DNA of 64,000 nucleotides from Thiohalocapsa sp. (GTDB lineage Bacteria; Pseudomonadota; Gammaproteobacteria; Chromatiales; Chromatiaceae): positions 56,259-120,258 of the forward strand of contig NZ_JAJDNQ010000076.1 in the NCBI RefSeq assembly GCF_022340605.1, written 5' to 3'. Position numbers and translations under genes: made by a program. The notes beneath the pieces are model-generated. The model was not told where the DNA came from, did no database searches, and worked only from the letters and a program-made list of their open reading frames with translations. Positions 33,251 to 41,876 of this stretch are shown in pieces. Within the stretch, counting starts at the first letter, position 1, and each line of letters begins with the position of its first letter.

Positions 33251-33266
33251 CGCAGGTGTCATGCCA
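33251..33266 (-). promoter_or_regulatory. Putative sigma54 (-24/-12) promoter
   Basis: Reverse complement TGGCATGACACCTGCG vs TGGCACG-N4-TTGCW; GG/GC spacing correct. Confidence 0.6.
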
Positions 33267-33320
33267 GAGTGACGTTCTCTTTTGAAACAAGTGCTTGTCG
33301 CGCCGAGCCGCGTGCAGGGG

Positions 33321-33356
33321 CTCGACAAATGCTGCCGCCCTCGACAATTTTGTCGA
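33321..33356 (-). promoter_or_regulatory. Putative activator (UAS) half-sites
   Basis: CTCGACAA at 33321 and 33340 (19 bp apart) plus inverted TTGTCGA at 33350. Confidence 0.4.
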
Positions 33357-33586
33357 TCGGACCAGCGGGGCATGATTCCACGCGGCGGCGCGGCCGCGCA
33401 ACGGCAGACGACGAGCCGGGGGAGCAGGAACTGCAGACCGCCCCTCCGGCCGCCCGGCTTGCAGGGCCATCCGCGCCGGCCGGGGCGCGCCCCGGCCGGC
33501 TCGGCAGGACTTGGTCGAATGGGGTGATACCTCAGCGCCGGGGCTGGTTCGAGGCGGTGGCGGTCACGGACTGCGGGAGTGTTCCG

Positions 33587-33961
33587 CTACGACGCCCAAG
33601 CATCATGATGATCGCAATCCCTGCTCCTGCTCCCGGCCTGGGCTCCGACCCCGGCGTCAATCTCCGACATGGCTTGGACGAATGCCTCGGTCAGGATGTC
33701 GTCATAGAGCGAGAGCGCGCAGCGATGCATGGCTTCCAACCTCGGATCATGCCCGAGCAGCTCGCCGGCACAGCCCAGCGTATCCACCATCTCCATCAGG
33801 AATGCAACGTCCTCGTCGCTCAGCGCCTCACCGTCCGCCACCTGCACCTGAATGCCCAGCGCCCGCGGCAGTTGGCGTTGGATGAATTCGGCGGACAGCG
33901 ATGCCACCGCCTGCGCAATCGGCGGATCATGCTCGCTGCATGCCGCGGTGTCGCCGCTCAT
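33587..33961 (-). CDS. Hypothetical protein
   Basis: MSGDTAACSEHDPPIAQAVASLSAEFIQRQL...; ATGA overlap with upstream gene. Confidence 0.5.
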   Translation of the reverse strand: MSGDTAACSEHDPPIAQAVASLSAEFIQRQLPRALGIQVQVADGEALSDEDVAFLMEMVDTLGCAGELLGHDPRLEAMHRCALSLYDDILTEAFVQAMSEIDAGVGAQAGSRSRDCDHHDAWAS

Positions 33962-34158
33962 TCCCACGGGAACGACAGCCAGTCTTCCAACTCGTCCAGC
34001 GCCACGCCCGGCACATTGCCGCCCGGGTACACGGGCTGCATGCTGAACGGCTCCACCAGTCGGTAGAGCGACACGCCGGCCTCGCCGGGCGGCTGCAGCA
34101 GACGCAGCCCGATGCGATGCGCCATGGTGCTCACTTGATGCTCTCGAATCGCGCTCAT
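33958..34158 (-). CDS. Small hypothetical protein
   Basis: 66 aa MSAIREHQVSTMAHRIGLRLL...; translationally coupled arrangement. Confidence 0.5.
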   Translation of the reverse strand: MSAIREHQVSTMAHRIGLRLLQPPGEAGVSLYRLVEPFSMQPVYPGGNVPGVALDELEDWLSFPWE

Positions 34159-34413
34159 GGTCGATGACCTTTCCGATTACCTGATGGCCGGGCAAGCTAT
34201 CAGCGCGCCGTTTCAAGGCTATGTATGCGTGGTGAAATTTCGGTGAAGGCGAGGGGCATTGCCCCACGCTGACGGCCCTCCGCGCCATCGCCTGCCGGAC
34301 GAGGCCGGGACTCGGGCTCGAACGCTGAGGCAAACGGGGGGCATGCGTGTCGCTCCGCCCGGCGGATGACGGGCGAACATGACCCCGAATGTTGAGCAAG
34401 ACCCGCCGAAGCA

Positions 34414-34478
34414 TCCATCGAAATCGGCGTCGATATTGGGATCGAAATCGCGATCCGGATCGATTCCGATCCAGAGTC
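34414..34478. repeat. Degenerate hexamer repeat (GATYNCGATNNCGAT type)
   Basis: ATCGAAATCGGCGTCGATATTGGGATCGAAATCGCGATCCGGATCGATTCCGATCC. Confidence 0.6.
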
Positions 34479-34783
34479 CGTTGCGAGCCGCCCTGGGACG
34501 CGGCCGTGTTATGGAACAGTTCAAGAACAACTGAAATAGGGAACTCGGTCATACCGCTGGGTGATGGCGCGATTCCGCTGCTGGTCGGCCAGGTCACCAG
34601 GGTCGAGGAAATCGCCGCGCACGTCGCCCTGAATACCCTGTGCTTTCGCGTGCTCAGTAATCACGACGACGACTCATCCTGGAACGAATTGTTAACTCGG
34701 TAGGTCAGGCCGAGGAACGAGGCGCGACACGGCGCTCGATGTCACCGCCTGATCGTCGGGCTGCCTGCGTTGGCCCGACCGGC

Positions 34784-36079
34784 TCAAGCCCGATCCTCGG
34801 CCCCGGCGTCCGGATCGTCGTTGCTCAGCCGCGCGACCATGTGCGGGCGACCCATCAGCGTGCGGTGCACCGGGCATCGGTCCGCGATCTCCAGCAGGCG
34901 CGCCCGCTGCGCCTCGGTGAGGTCGCCGGTGAGGTCGATGTGGCGCTCGATCCGCGAGATGTGGCCCTGGTTGTCGGCGAGGCCACGGGCGTCGTCATTG
35001 CAGTCGGTATCGCAGTCATCGACGTGGATACGGTCGTGGCGCAGCCGAATCTCGACGTCATCCAGCGGCAGGCCCTTGCGGTCCGCGTACATGCGGATGG
35101 TCATGGAGGCACAGGCACCCAGGGCCATCAGCAACAGATCGTAGGGCGTCGGGCCGAGACCGCTGCCGCCGGCGTCCTTGGGCTCATCGGCGAGGAGTTG
35201 GTGGTGCTCGGTATAGAGCCCGCGCAGGAAGCGGCCGTCGCGCTCGGTGATTACCACCTCGCCGGGCGCTGCCTGCGGTGCCGTGCCGAGGCCAGGCTCT
35301 TCGGCGTGCGCCCGCAGCCCGAGATACCGGCTCGCCCAGGCCACCAGGGTCTCGGCGACGTACTCGGCGTCCTCCCGGTTGGTGAGCAGGTGGTCCGCCG
35401 CGCACAGGGAGATGAAGCTCTTCGGGTGCAGCGCCGCGCGGTAGATCTTGGCCGCCTCGGCGATGGGCACGATCTCGTCCACGGGCGAGTGGAAGATCAG
35501 CAGCGCGCGCTTCAGCTTGCGGATGTGGTCGGCGTCGGCGTAGTGCTCGAGGTCATCGAGAAACTGCCGGCGGATGCGAAAGCGCCGCTGGCCCACCTGC
35601 ACCTCCGCCTCACCGGTGGCCTCGAGCTCCCCGCGCACGCCGCTGAACAGGTGCTCGACGTGCTTCGGCGTCGCCGGTGCGGCGATGGTCACCACGGCCT
35701 CGACGCTCGGCAACTGCGGCGCCGCCGCCAGCACCGCGGCACCGCCGAGGCTGTGGCCGATCAGCATGGCCGGCGCCGCGTGCTCCGCTGCCAGCGCGTT
35801 GGCGGCGGCGATGAGGTCCTGCACGTTGGAGGTGAAGCTGGTATTGGCGAAGTCGCCGTCGCTGTTGCCCAAGCCCGTGAAATCGAAGCGCAGCACGGCG
35901 ATGCCGCGTGCGGCCAGCGCGCGGCTGATGCGCGAGGCCGCGGCGATGTCCTTGCCGCAGGTGAAGCAGTGCGCGAACAGTGCATGGCGCAGGGTCGGCA
36001 CGTCGGGCGGGGGCGTTTCCAGCAGTCCGGAGAGCTTGTGGCCTTCGGCATTCTGGAAATCGAGCTTGATGCGCGCCAT
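34784..36079 (-). CDS. Bifunctional alpha/beta hydrolase-OsmC family protein
   Basis: N-terminal hydrolase (LIGHSLGGAAVLAAA), C-terminal OsmC (PYDLLLMALGACASMTIRMYADRKGLPLDDVEIRLRHDR). Confidence 0.92.
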   Translation of the reverse strand: MARIKLDFQNAEGHKLSGLLETPPPDVPTLRHALFAHCFTCGKDIAAASRISRALAARGIAVLRFDFTGLGNSDGDFANTSFTSNVQDLIAAANALAAEHAAPAMLIGHSLGGAAVLAAAPQLPSVEAVVTIAAPATPKHVEHLFSGVRGELEATGEAEVQVGQRRFRIRRQFLDDLEHYADADHIRKLKRALLIFHSPVDEIVPIAEAAKIYRAALHPKSFISLCAADHLLTNREDAEYVAETLVAWASRYLGLRAHAEEPGLGTAPQAAPGEVVITERDGRFLRGLYTEHHQLLADEPKDAGGSGLGPTPYDLLLMALGACASMTIRMYADRKGLPLDDVEIRLRHDRIHVDDCDTDCNDDARGLADNQGHISRIERHIDLTGDLTEAQRARLLEIADRCPVHRTLMGRPHMVARLSNDDPDAGAEDRA

Positions 36080-36178
36080 CGCGGGCTCCGGCTGAGGCGG
36101 GCGGGGACGCCCGGGGACGGCTCAGTATGCGGATGGCCCCGGTTCGCTGCAATGCAGCATGCCGAAATGCCGGGCGGG

Positions 36179-36247
36179 GTGGGAGCGGCGTCTTCGCCGC
36201 GATCGGCGCCGGCAGGCTCGGCTTCGCGGCGAGGACGCCGCTCCCAC
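36179..36247. repeat. REP-like hairpin (inverted pair)
   Basis: GTGGGAGCGGCGTCTTCGCCGCGA ... TCGCGGCGAGGACGCCGCTCCCAC, 23/24 complementary. Confidence 0.85.
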
Positions 36248-36253
36248 GTCATT

Positions 36254-36353
36254 GAGACTGTGAAAGTATTCGGTGTAGGTCGGGTTACGTTATCGCTAAC
36301 CCGACCTACGATCCGCTCGTTTTCGGCGTCGCGAACAATACTTTCACGGTCTC
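36254..36353. mobile_element. 100-bp MITE-like element: 17-bp terminal inverted repeats around a REP palindrome
   Basis: GAGACTGTGAAAGTATT ... AATACTTTCACGGTCTC; internal GTAGGTCGGGTTACGTTATCGCTAACCCGACCTAC. Confidence 0.6.
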
Positions 36354-37507
36354 TGTTGCGGCGGGCGGGCTTCTTGAGTCGGGGTGGCGTCGGCGGCCGG
36401 CCCCGGCTCCATCTCTTTGGCAGCTTCGGCGGATGCGGCGGGCGCCGGGGCTTCGCCAACCGCGCCAGCCGCGCCCTCATCACCAGCTCCCGCCTCGGGC
36501 TTCTTTTTGCCCAGCAGCTTGTCCTGGTCTGTCCCCACCAGGGTCTCGGCATCGAAGGCGCCGATGCGATAAACGTAAGGCGAGCCGTCGCGCTTCAGCG
36601 CATAGTCGCCACTGTCGCCGATGGGTGCCAACAGGTAGCGGCGCTGCTTGCCGTCGTAATCGACGGTCAGTACGCGCTTCGGGGCATCGAGGTCGTACTT
36701 GGCGTCGCTGTCGGGTGCGAGCACGCCGCTGTAGCTGACGGTGGCGACGGCATCTACCAAGGCGTCGGTGGCGGCGCCGTCCACCTTGCCGTCGCTGCCC
36801 GCCAGCGACCATCCCTCCTCACCGCGCGTCAGCGCCCATTTGCCAGCCGGGCCGCCATCCGCATCGGCGGCGGCGATGCCGGTGATCTTGCCGCGGTCGA
36901 TCTGGAGCTGGCCGCGGTCGATCCAGTCGTCGGCCTTGTCGCTGAGGTCGAACAGGCCGAGCCGCAAGTCGTAGACCGCGTCCTCGCCGTCCACACGGGC
37001 GAAGGTCCGCCGGAAGCCGGGCGAGTCGCCGACGAACAGGGTCGCCTGCTTGCCGCCACCGCGCAGGGTCAGCCGCCGCTCGAAGTTGTCGTCGGCCACC
37101 TTGAAGCGGCGCTGGGCATCGGCACTGGTGGCCTCCGGGAGCGGGCGCTTGAGGCCATCGAGGTCGTCCAGCAGCGACTGGACACGCGTGTCGCTGGCTG
37201 GAAAGTCACCGAGTCCAGGCAGCACCCAGGCGTCGCCGCTGCGCCTGAGCACCAGGCTTGCGCCATCGCCGGAGGCGATGTCCAGTTCGGCGACCTTGTC
37301 GAGGTCCAGGTCCAGCAGCGGCTCGTCCTGCGCGGCCGGCGCCATGCTGTGGCCGCCGCCCAGCATCAGCGCTAGCGCGAGCTGGACCACCAGGGCAGCG
37401 GCGAGCGCCAGCACCAGCGGCGCGCGCAGCGCCGCCCGCCAGTCGCCGTCGAGGCCGAGTTCGCGGCGGGTGCCGGTCTCGGCCGTGGGCGTGGTCGTAT
37501 CCGTCAT
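36344..37507 (-). CDS. DUF4340 domain protein
   Basis: Anchor helix, then GDGASLVLRRSGDAWVLPGLGDFPASDTRVQSLLDDL. Confidence 0.85.
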   Translation of the reverse strand: MTDTTTPTAETGTRRELGLDGDWRAALRAPLVLALAAALVVQLALALMLGGGHSMAPAAQDEPLLDLDLDKVAELDIASGDGASLVLRRSGDAWVLPGLGDFPASDTRVQSLLDDLDGLKRPLPEATSADAQRRFKVADDNFERRLTLRGGGKQATLFVGDSPGFRRTFARVDGEDAVYDLRLGLFDLSDKADDWIDRGQLQIDRGKITGIAAADADGGPAGKWALTRGEEGWSLAGSDGKVDGAATDALVDAVATVSYSGVLAPDSDAKYDLDAPKRVLTVDYDGKQRRYLLAPIGDSGDYALKRDGSPYVYRIGAFDAETLVGTDQDKLLGKKKPEAGAGDEGAAGAVGEAPAPAASAEAAKEMEPGPAADATPTQEARPPQQRP

Positions 37508-37508
37508 G

Positions 37509-40500
37509 TCACTGCCCTCCCGCCAGCATCTCGGTGAGCGCCCGCTCGCGGCGGCGGCGCAGCACCCGATGCAGCCAGTACACCAGCACCAGGCCGAGGG
37601 CGGCCAGCGCGTAGTTCAGATACTCCCAGATCATCTGCGCCTCTTGACTCACGGGCGACAACAGCCGACTGAACTGGCCACGGCCGCGGAGCGCCAGCAG
37701 GCCGCGGTCCTCCAGGGACCATTCCACGGCGTTCTGAACAAGCTCCAGCGGCTTCAGGTACTCGGTTCCAGTGGCCCGGGTGGCGAGGTCGATGGCGACG
37801 TCGCTCAGGAAGGTATCGGAGCCGATGACGATGAGCCGCGCCGACGAGGGCGAGTGCTCCACCACGGTGGAGACCACCGGTTGCTTCGGCTTGGCGTCGG
37901 TACCCTCCCCGGCCGCGGCGTCCGCGGCCACTGCCGGGGCGCCGGCCTCGGCAGCCGGCCCGGCATCGACGGCCTTCGCATCGGCCGCGCCGCCCTTGTC
38001 GTCCTTCTCGCCCTGCGCCTTTTCGGGCGGCAGCAACGGCGAGCGTTTGCCGGCGAAGGCGGAATCGAAGCGACCCTCGATGGACAACGCCAGCAGCTTG
38101 CGACCCCGGTCCTTGCCTCTCGGGAAGCCGAGCGAGCCGTACTTGTCGATGTCCGGCTGCAGGTCCGGCGCATCGCTGGTCCAGGCGTCGCGGGAACTCT
38201 CGATGAGGCGAGTCACCTTGCGCCCGGCGTTCTTGTCGGCATCCAGTGTGATGGGCGAGGACCAGTTCATGGTGAGCTGGCCGAGATTGGCGGTGATGCC
38301 GCTCTCCTTGGCGAGACCGTCGGCACGCACGTCCGCGAAGTACGGATAATCCAGCTTCTGGATCTCCTCCACCGTGAAGCCGCCGATCTGCCGCTGCACC
38401 GGAATCGGAAACGGCGAGCTCTGCGGGTCCAGCACCAGGCTCCGCGCAAGCTGCACGCCTTGGTGCTCGAGCCAGTTCTCGAGCCCCGTCTGCGACGGCG
38501 CCGCGCTGAGCGCGTTGCCGGTCAGGTCCACGTCGAAGCTGCTGGTGGCCAGCACGACGGTGCCACCCTGCATCAGGAACTGGTCCACCGCGAACTGCTG
38601 CTTCTCGTCGAGGGCCGTGGGATCGACGACGAACAGCAGGTCCGTGTCGTCCGGCACCTGTCCCGTGCCGAGATCGGTCTCGCGCAGTGCGAAACCTTGA
38701 CGCAGCGTGTCCTTGAGCAGCGTGTAGCCGGGCCCCGACGGTTGCGGCATGCCCGGGAAGCCGGCCGGCGCCGGCTCCGGCGTGTAGAGGGCGACGGTGC
38801 GCAGCACGCCGGGCGCGAAGCGCTTGATGCCGGCCTCGATGGCCCGCCGCAGGCCGGCCTTGTCGAGCCCTTCCGGCAACGGCACGGGCACGGCGCGCCC
38901 GCCCTGCTCGAGCACCATGAAGAAGTAGAACGGCCGCGGGTCCAGCAGCCCGAGGGCCACGGGCTGGAAGCCGAAGCGCTGGTCGATCTCCGCGGCCAGC
39001 TTGGGGTCGGCGTCCGGATTCTCGATCTTCCAGTCGAAGCGCGCTGGCTCGGCGTGATCGGGGGCGTCGCGGTTGGCCTCCTCGGCGAGGTCCGTCAGCA
39101 CCGCCTCCAGGTCCTTGCGCACGGCTGGCAATGGCTCCGGCAGGGCATCGGCCGCCGAGATGAAGCCGCGGAAGTGGATGGGCTCGCCGATGCCGGCGAA
39201 GGCGTCGCCGCCGCCCCGATAGCCGTATAGCACCTTCTTGATGGTGCGGGTCAGGTCATACTCGGGGTTGCGCAGGCGCACCTCGAGATCGGTGTCGCCT
39301 TGGTCCTTGATCTCGATGAGGTCCTGGAAGCCCAAGACCTCGAACTGATCGCCGTACTTCACCAGGATGTTGAAGTAGGAGTTCACCACCCCCGACTGGT
39401 ATTTGCCCTCCGTCTGGAAGGCGACCGGGCGGATGCCGTATTTCTCGCCCGCCTCGCGCTCCAGCTCCGGCGACGTCGCGGGGTCCACGAACTCCACCCG
39501 GACGTTGGGGCCGCCGACCACCTCGTACTCGCGCAGCAGGTCCCGCAGTTGCGGCACCAGCGGCGCCAGCTTTGGATGCGTCTCGGCGCTGAAATAGCCG
39601 CGGATCAGGAGCGGCTCCTGGAGCTGGTGCAGGTAGTTCCGCGTGGCCTCGGAGACGGTGTAGATCTTGCCTTCGGTGAGGTCGGCGCGGGCGACGCCCA
39701 CCTGCTGCAGCCAAAGGTTCGCGGCCACCAGGTTCGCCACCGCCAGCACCGTGATGAGCTGCCAGCGGTGGTGGCTGGCCTGCCGGTCGCTGTCCGCCGC
39801 CCAGCGCAACCGCTCCAGGCTGTAGATGCAGAGCGCCAGGAACACGCCCACCAGGCTCAGGTAGTAATAGAGGTCACGCAGGTCCACGACGCCGCGGGTG
39901 ATGGACTCGAACCGCGAGCCCGTGCCGAGCAGCCTGAGCAGCTCGCCGCCGCCATGGCCGAACAGGTTGGTCAGCACCGGCGAGCCGATGAGATAGAACA
40001 CCGCGCACAGGAGCGTCGTACCGATGAGCGCGACGATAGGGTTGTCCGTGCGCGCGGAGACGAACAGCCCGATGGCGATATACGCCGCCGCTAACAGCAG
40101 GGTCGCGAGATAGGCGCCCAGCACGGGCCCCCAGTCCAGCTGGCCCAGGAAGCTCACCGTCACCGGCAGCGGCAGGGTCAGGGCCAGGGCCACCGCCACC
40201 AGCGCCAGCGCGGCCAGGAACTTGCCCAGCACCAGCTTCCAGGTGGGCACGGGCAGGGTCGCCAAGGCCTCCCAGGTGCCGGCTCGGCGCTCCTCGCTCC
40301 ACAACCGCATGGTCAGCGCCGCGGCGAGGAAGATCAGCAGCAGCGGCATCCAGTCGAACAGCGGCCGGGTGTCCGCGATGTTGCGCGCGAAGAAGGCCTC
40401 CACCCAGAAGAAGACGAACAGGCAGGCGGCGAGAAAGGCGCCGATGAACAGATAGGCCACCGGCGAGCCGAAGAAGCTGGAGAGCTCCTTGCGGGTGGTG

Positions 40501-40514
40501 CGCAGGATGTCAGA
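37509..40514 (-). CDS. Fused ABC-2 permease / GldG-family protein (GldF-GldG-like)
   Basis: N-terminal MSDILRTTRKELSSFFGSPVAYLFIGAFLAACLFVFFWVEAFFARNIADTRPLF permease, C-terminal GldG-like region. Confidence 0.9.
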   Translation of the reverse strand, partial: SDILRTTRKELSSFFGSPVAYLFIGAFLAACLFVFFWVEAFFARNIADTRPLFDWMPLLLIFLAAALTMRLWSEERRAGTWEALATLPVPTWKLVLGKFLAALALVAVALALTLPLPVTVSFLGQLDWGPVLGAYLATLLLAAAYIAIGLFVSARTDNPIVALIGTTLLCAVFYLIGSPVLTNLFGHGGGELLRLLGTGSRFESITRGVVDLRDLYYYLSLVGVFLALCIYSLERLRWAADSDRQASHHRWQLITVLAVANLVAANLWLQQVGVARADLTEGKIYTVSEATRNYLHQLQEPLLIRGYFSAETHPKLAPLVPQLRDLLREYEVVGGPNVRVEFVDPATSPELEREAGEKYGIRPVAFQTEGKYQSGVVNSYFNILVKYGDQFEVLGFQDLIEIKDQGDTDLEVRLRNPEYDLTRTIKKVLYGYRGGGDAFAGIGEPIHFRGFISAADALPEPLPAVRKDLEAVLTDLAEEANRDAPDHAEPARFDWKIENPDADPKLAAEIDQRFGFQPVALGLLDPRPFYFFMVLEQGGRAVPVPLPEGLDKAGLRRAIEAGIKRFAPGVLRTVALYTPEPAPAGFPGMPQPSGPGYTLLKDTLRQGFALRETDLGTGQVPDDTDLLFVVDPTALDEKQQFAVDQFLMQGGTVVLATSSFDVDLTGNALSAAPSQTGLENWLEHQGVQLARSLVLDPQSSPFPIPVQRQIGGFTVEEIQKLDYPYFADVRADGLAKESGITANLGQLTMNWSSPITLDADKNAGRKVTRLIESSRDAWTSDAPDLQPDIDKYGSLGFPRGKDRGRKLLALSIEGRFDSAFAGKRSPLLPPEKAQGEKDDKGGAADAKAVDAGPAAEAGAPAVAADAAAGEGTDAKPKQPVVSTVVEHSPSSARLIVIGSDTFLSDVAIDLATRATGTEYLKPLELVQNAVEWSLEDRGLLALRGRGQFSRLLSPVSQEAQMIWEYLNYALAALGLVLVYWLHRVLRRRRERALTEMLAGGQ

Positions 40515-41505
40515 CATGGGCGGCCTCCCGCGCCGGGGCGGCGGCGCCCGGCTGCTCACCAGCCAGCTCGCCGAACGGCGCTGCCGCCTGCCCGTCGGCG
40601 ATCTGGCCGAACAGGGCCTCCAGGTCGTAGCGCTCCCGCTCCAGCCCGTACAGCGCCCAACCCTGCCCGGTGACGGCGGCGGCCACCCGCGGGGCCGCGG
40701 CGTCGGGGTCGTCGGTGGTCAGGGCATAGCCCCGGCGGCCGTCCTCGTCGCCGACATGGCTCACCGCGCTGATGCCGGGCAACTCGGCCAGCAGCCCGCG
40801 CACCTCGCCGGGGTCGCGGTCCAGGGTCACGCGCAGCCGCGGCGTCGCGCCGATGGCACCGATGGGGCTGTCCACGGCGAGCCTGCCGGCGTGCATGATG
40901 AGCACCCGGCCGCAGACGGCCTCGACCTCCTGCAGGATATGGGTGGAGATGATGACCGTCGCGTGGCTCGCCTGCTCGCGGATCAGCGCGCGCATGTGCT
41001 GGATCTGCGACGGGTCGAGCCCGTTGGTGGGCTCGTCCAGGATCAGCACGTCCGGCTCATGCAGCAGCGCCGCGGCGACGCCGAGGCGCTGCCGATAGCC
41101 ACGCGAGAGCGTCGCCACGGTTGCCGTCGCCTTGGCGCCCAGCTCGGTGCGCTCGATCGCGCGGCGGATGGCCGCCGCGCGCGCCCTGTTCGCAATGCCG
41201 TGCAGCGCCCCCTGGTAGTCCAGGTGCTCCAGCACCGTCATGTCCGGATACAGCGGGCAGTTCTCCGGCAGATAGCCGATCTTGCGCTGCACCGCGCGGC
41301 GGTGTGCGGCGATGTCCTGCCCATCGATGCGGATGCTGCCCGCGCTGGGCTCCAGGTAGCCCGTGAGCATCTTCATAATTGTGGTCTTGCCGGCGCCGTT
41401 GTGGCCCAGCAGACCGACGATCTCGCGGCGGCCGATGTCGAACGACACCTGGTCCACCGCCTTGAGCGCGCCATAGCTGCGGCTCAGGTCGCGTACCTCG
41501 ATCAT
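40510..41505 (-). CDS. ABC transporter ATPase (GldA-like)
   Basis: GHNGAGKTTIMKMLTGYLEPSAGSI, LSRGYRQRLGVAAALLHEPDVLILDEPTNGLDP. Confidence 0.93.
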   Translation of the reverse strand: MIEVRDLSRSYGALKAVDQVSFDIGRREIVGLLGHNGAGKTTIMKMLTGYLEPSAGSIRIDGQDIAAHRRAVQRKIGYLPENCPLYPDMTVLEHLDYQGALHGIANRARAAAIRRAIERTELGAKATATVATLSRGYRQRLGVAAALLHEPDVLILDEPTNGLDPSQIQHMRALIREQASHATVIISTHILQEVEAVCGRVLIMHAGRLAVDSPIGAIGATPRLRVTLDRDPGEVRGLLAELPGISAVSHVGDEDGRRGYALTTDDPDAAAPRVAAAVTGQGWALYGLERERYDLEALFGQIADGQAAAPFGELAGEQPGAAAPAREAAHV

Positions 41506-41644
41506 AGTGCGTGCTTCTCCGGTTCGAGCTCGGCTGCTCCGGCGCCGCCGGCGACAGATGCGAATCAGCCCCTAACGGCGCGGCGGGATTTCACAGCAGG
41601 GCGCGCTCGGGTCGCAAGGGCGAGGGGATGACGATTTGTTAAGA

Positions 41645-41689
41645 AGTGCGGGGTGCGGAGCGGAGTACGGAGTACGAAGTGCGGGGTGC
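41645..41689 (+). repeat. Heptamer array (GTRCGRR)
   Basis: AGTGCGGGGTGCGGAGCGGAGTACGGAGTACGAAGTGCGGGGTGC. Confidence 0.8.
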
Positions 41690-41876
41690 TGCTCTGCCGC
41701 CGGTCGCGGCACCGAGAGTGCCGGTCCCACAAGGGCTGCTCCCATAACCGCTACACCGAATACTTTCACGATCTCTGTTGCGCGATCCACGGATTTCGCT
41801 GCGCTCATCCACGGCAAGGCTTGGCTGTTCTTATTTCGCCCCCAGAGACCTCGGCCCTCGGAACCGGCTTATTCCG

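Noticed and set aside
34739-37375. 878-aa plus-strand ORF
   Set aside because: Antisense shadow of the hydrolase-OsmC and DUF4340 genes; low-complexity Arg/Gly/Val/Ala-rich translation typical of high-GC third-position bias
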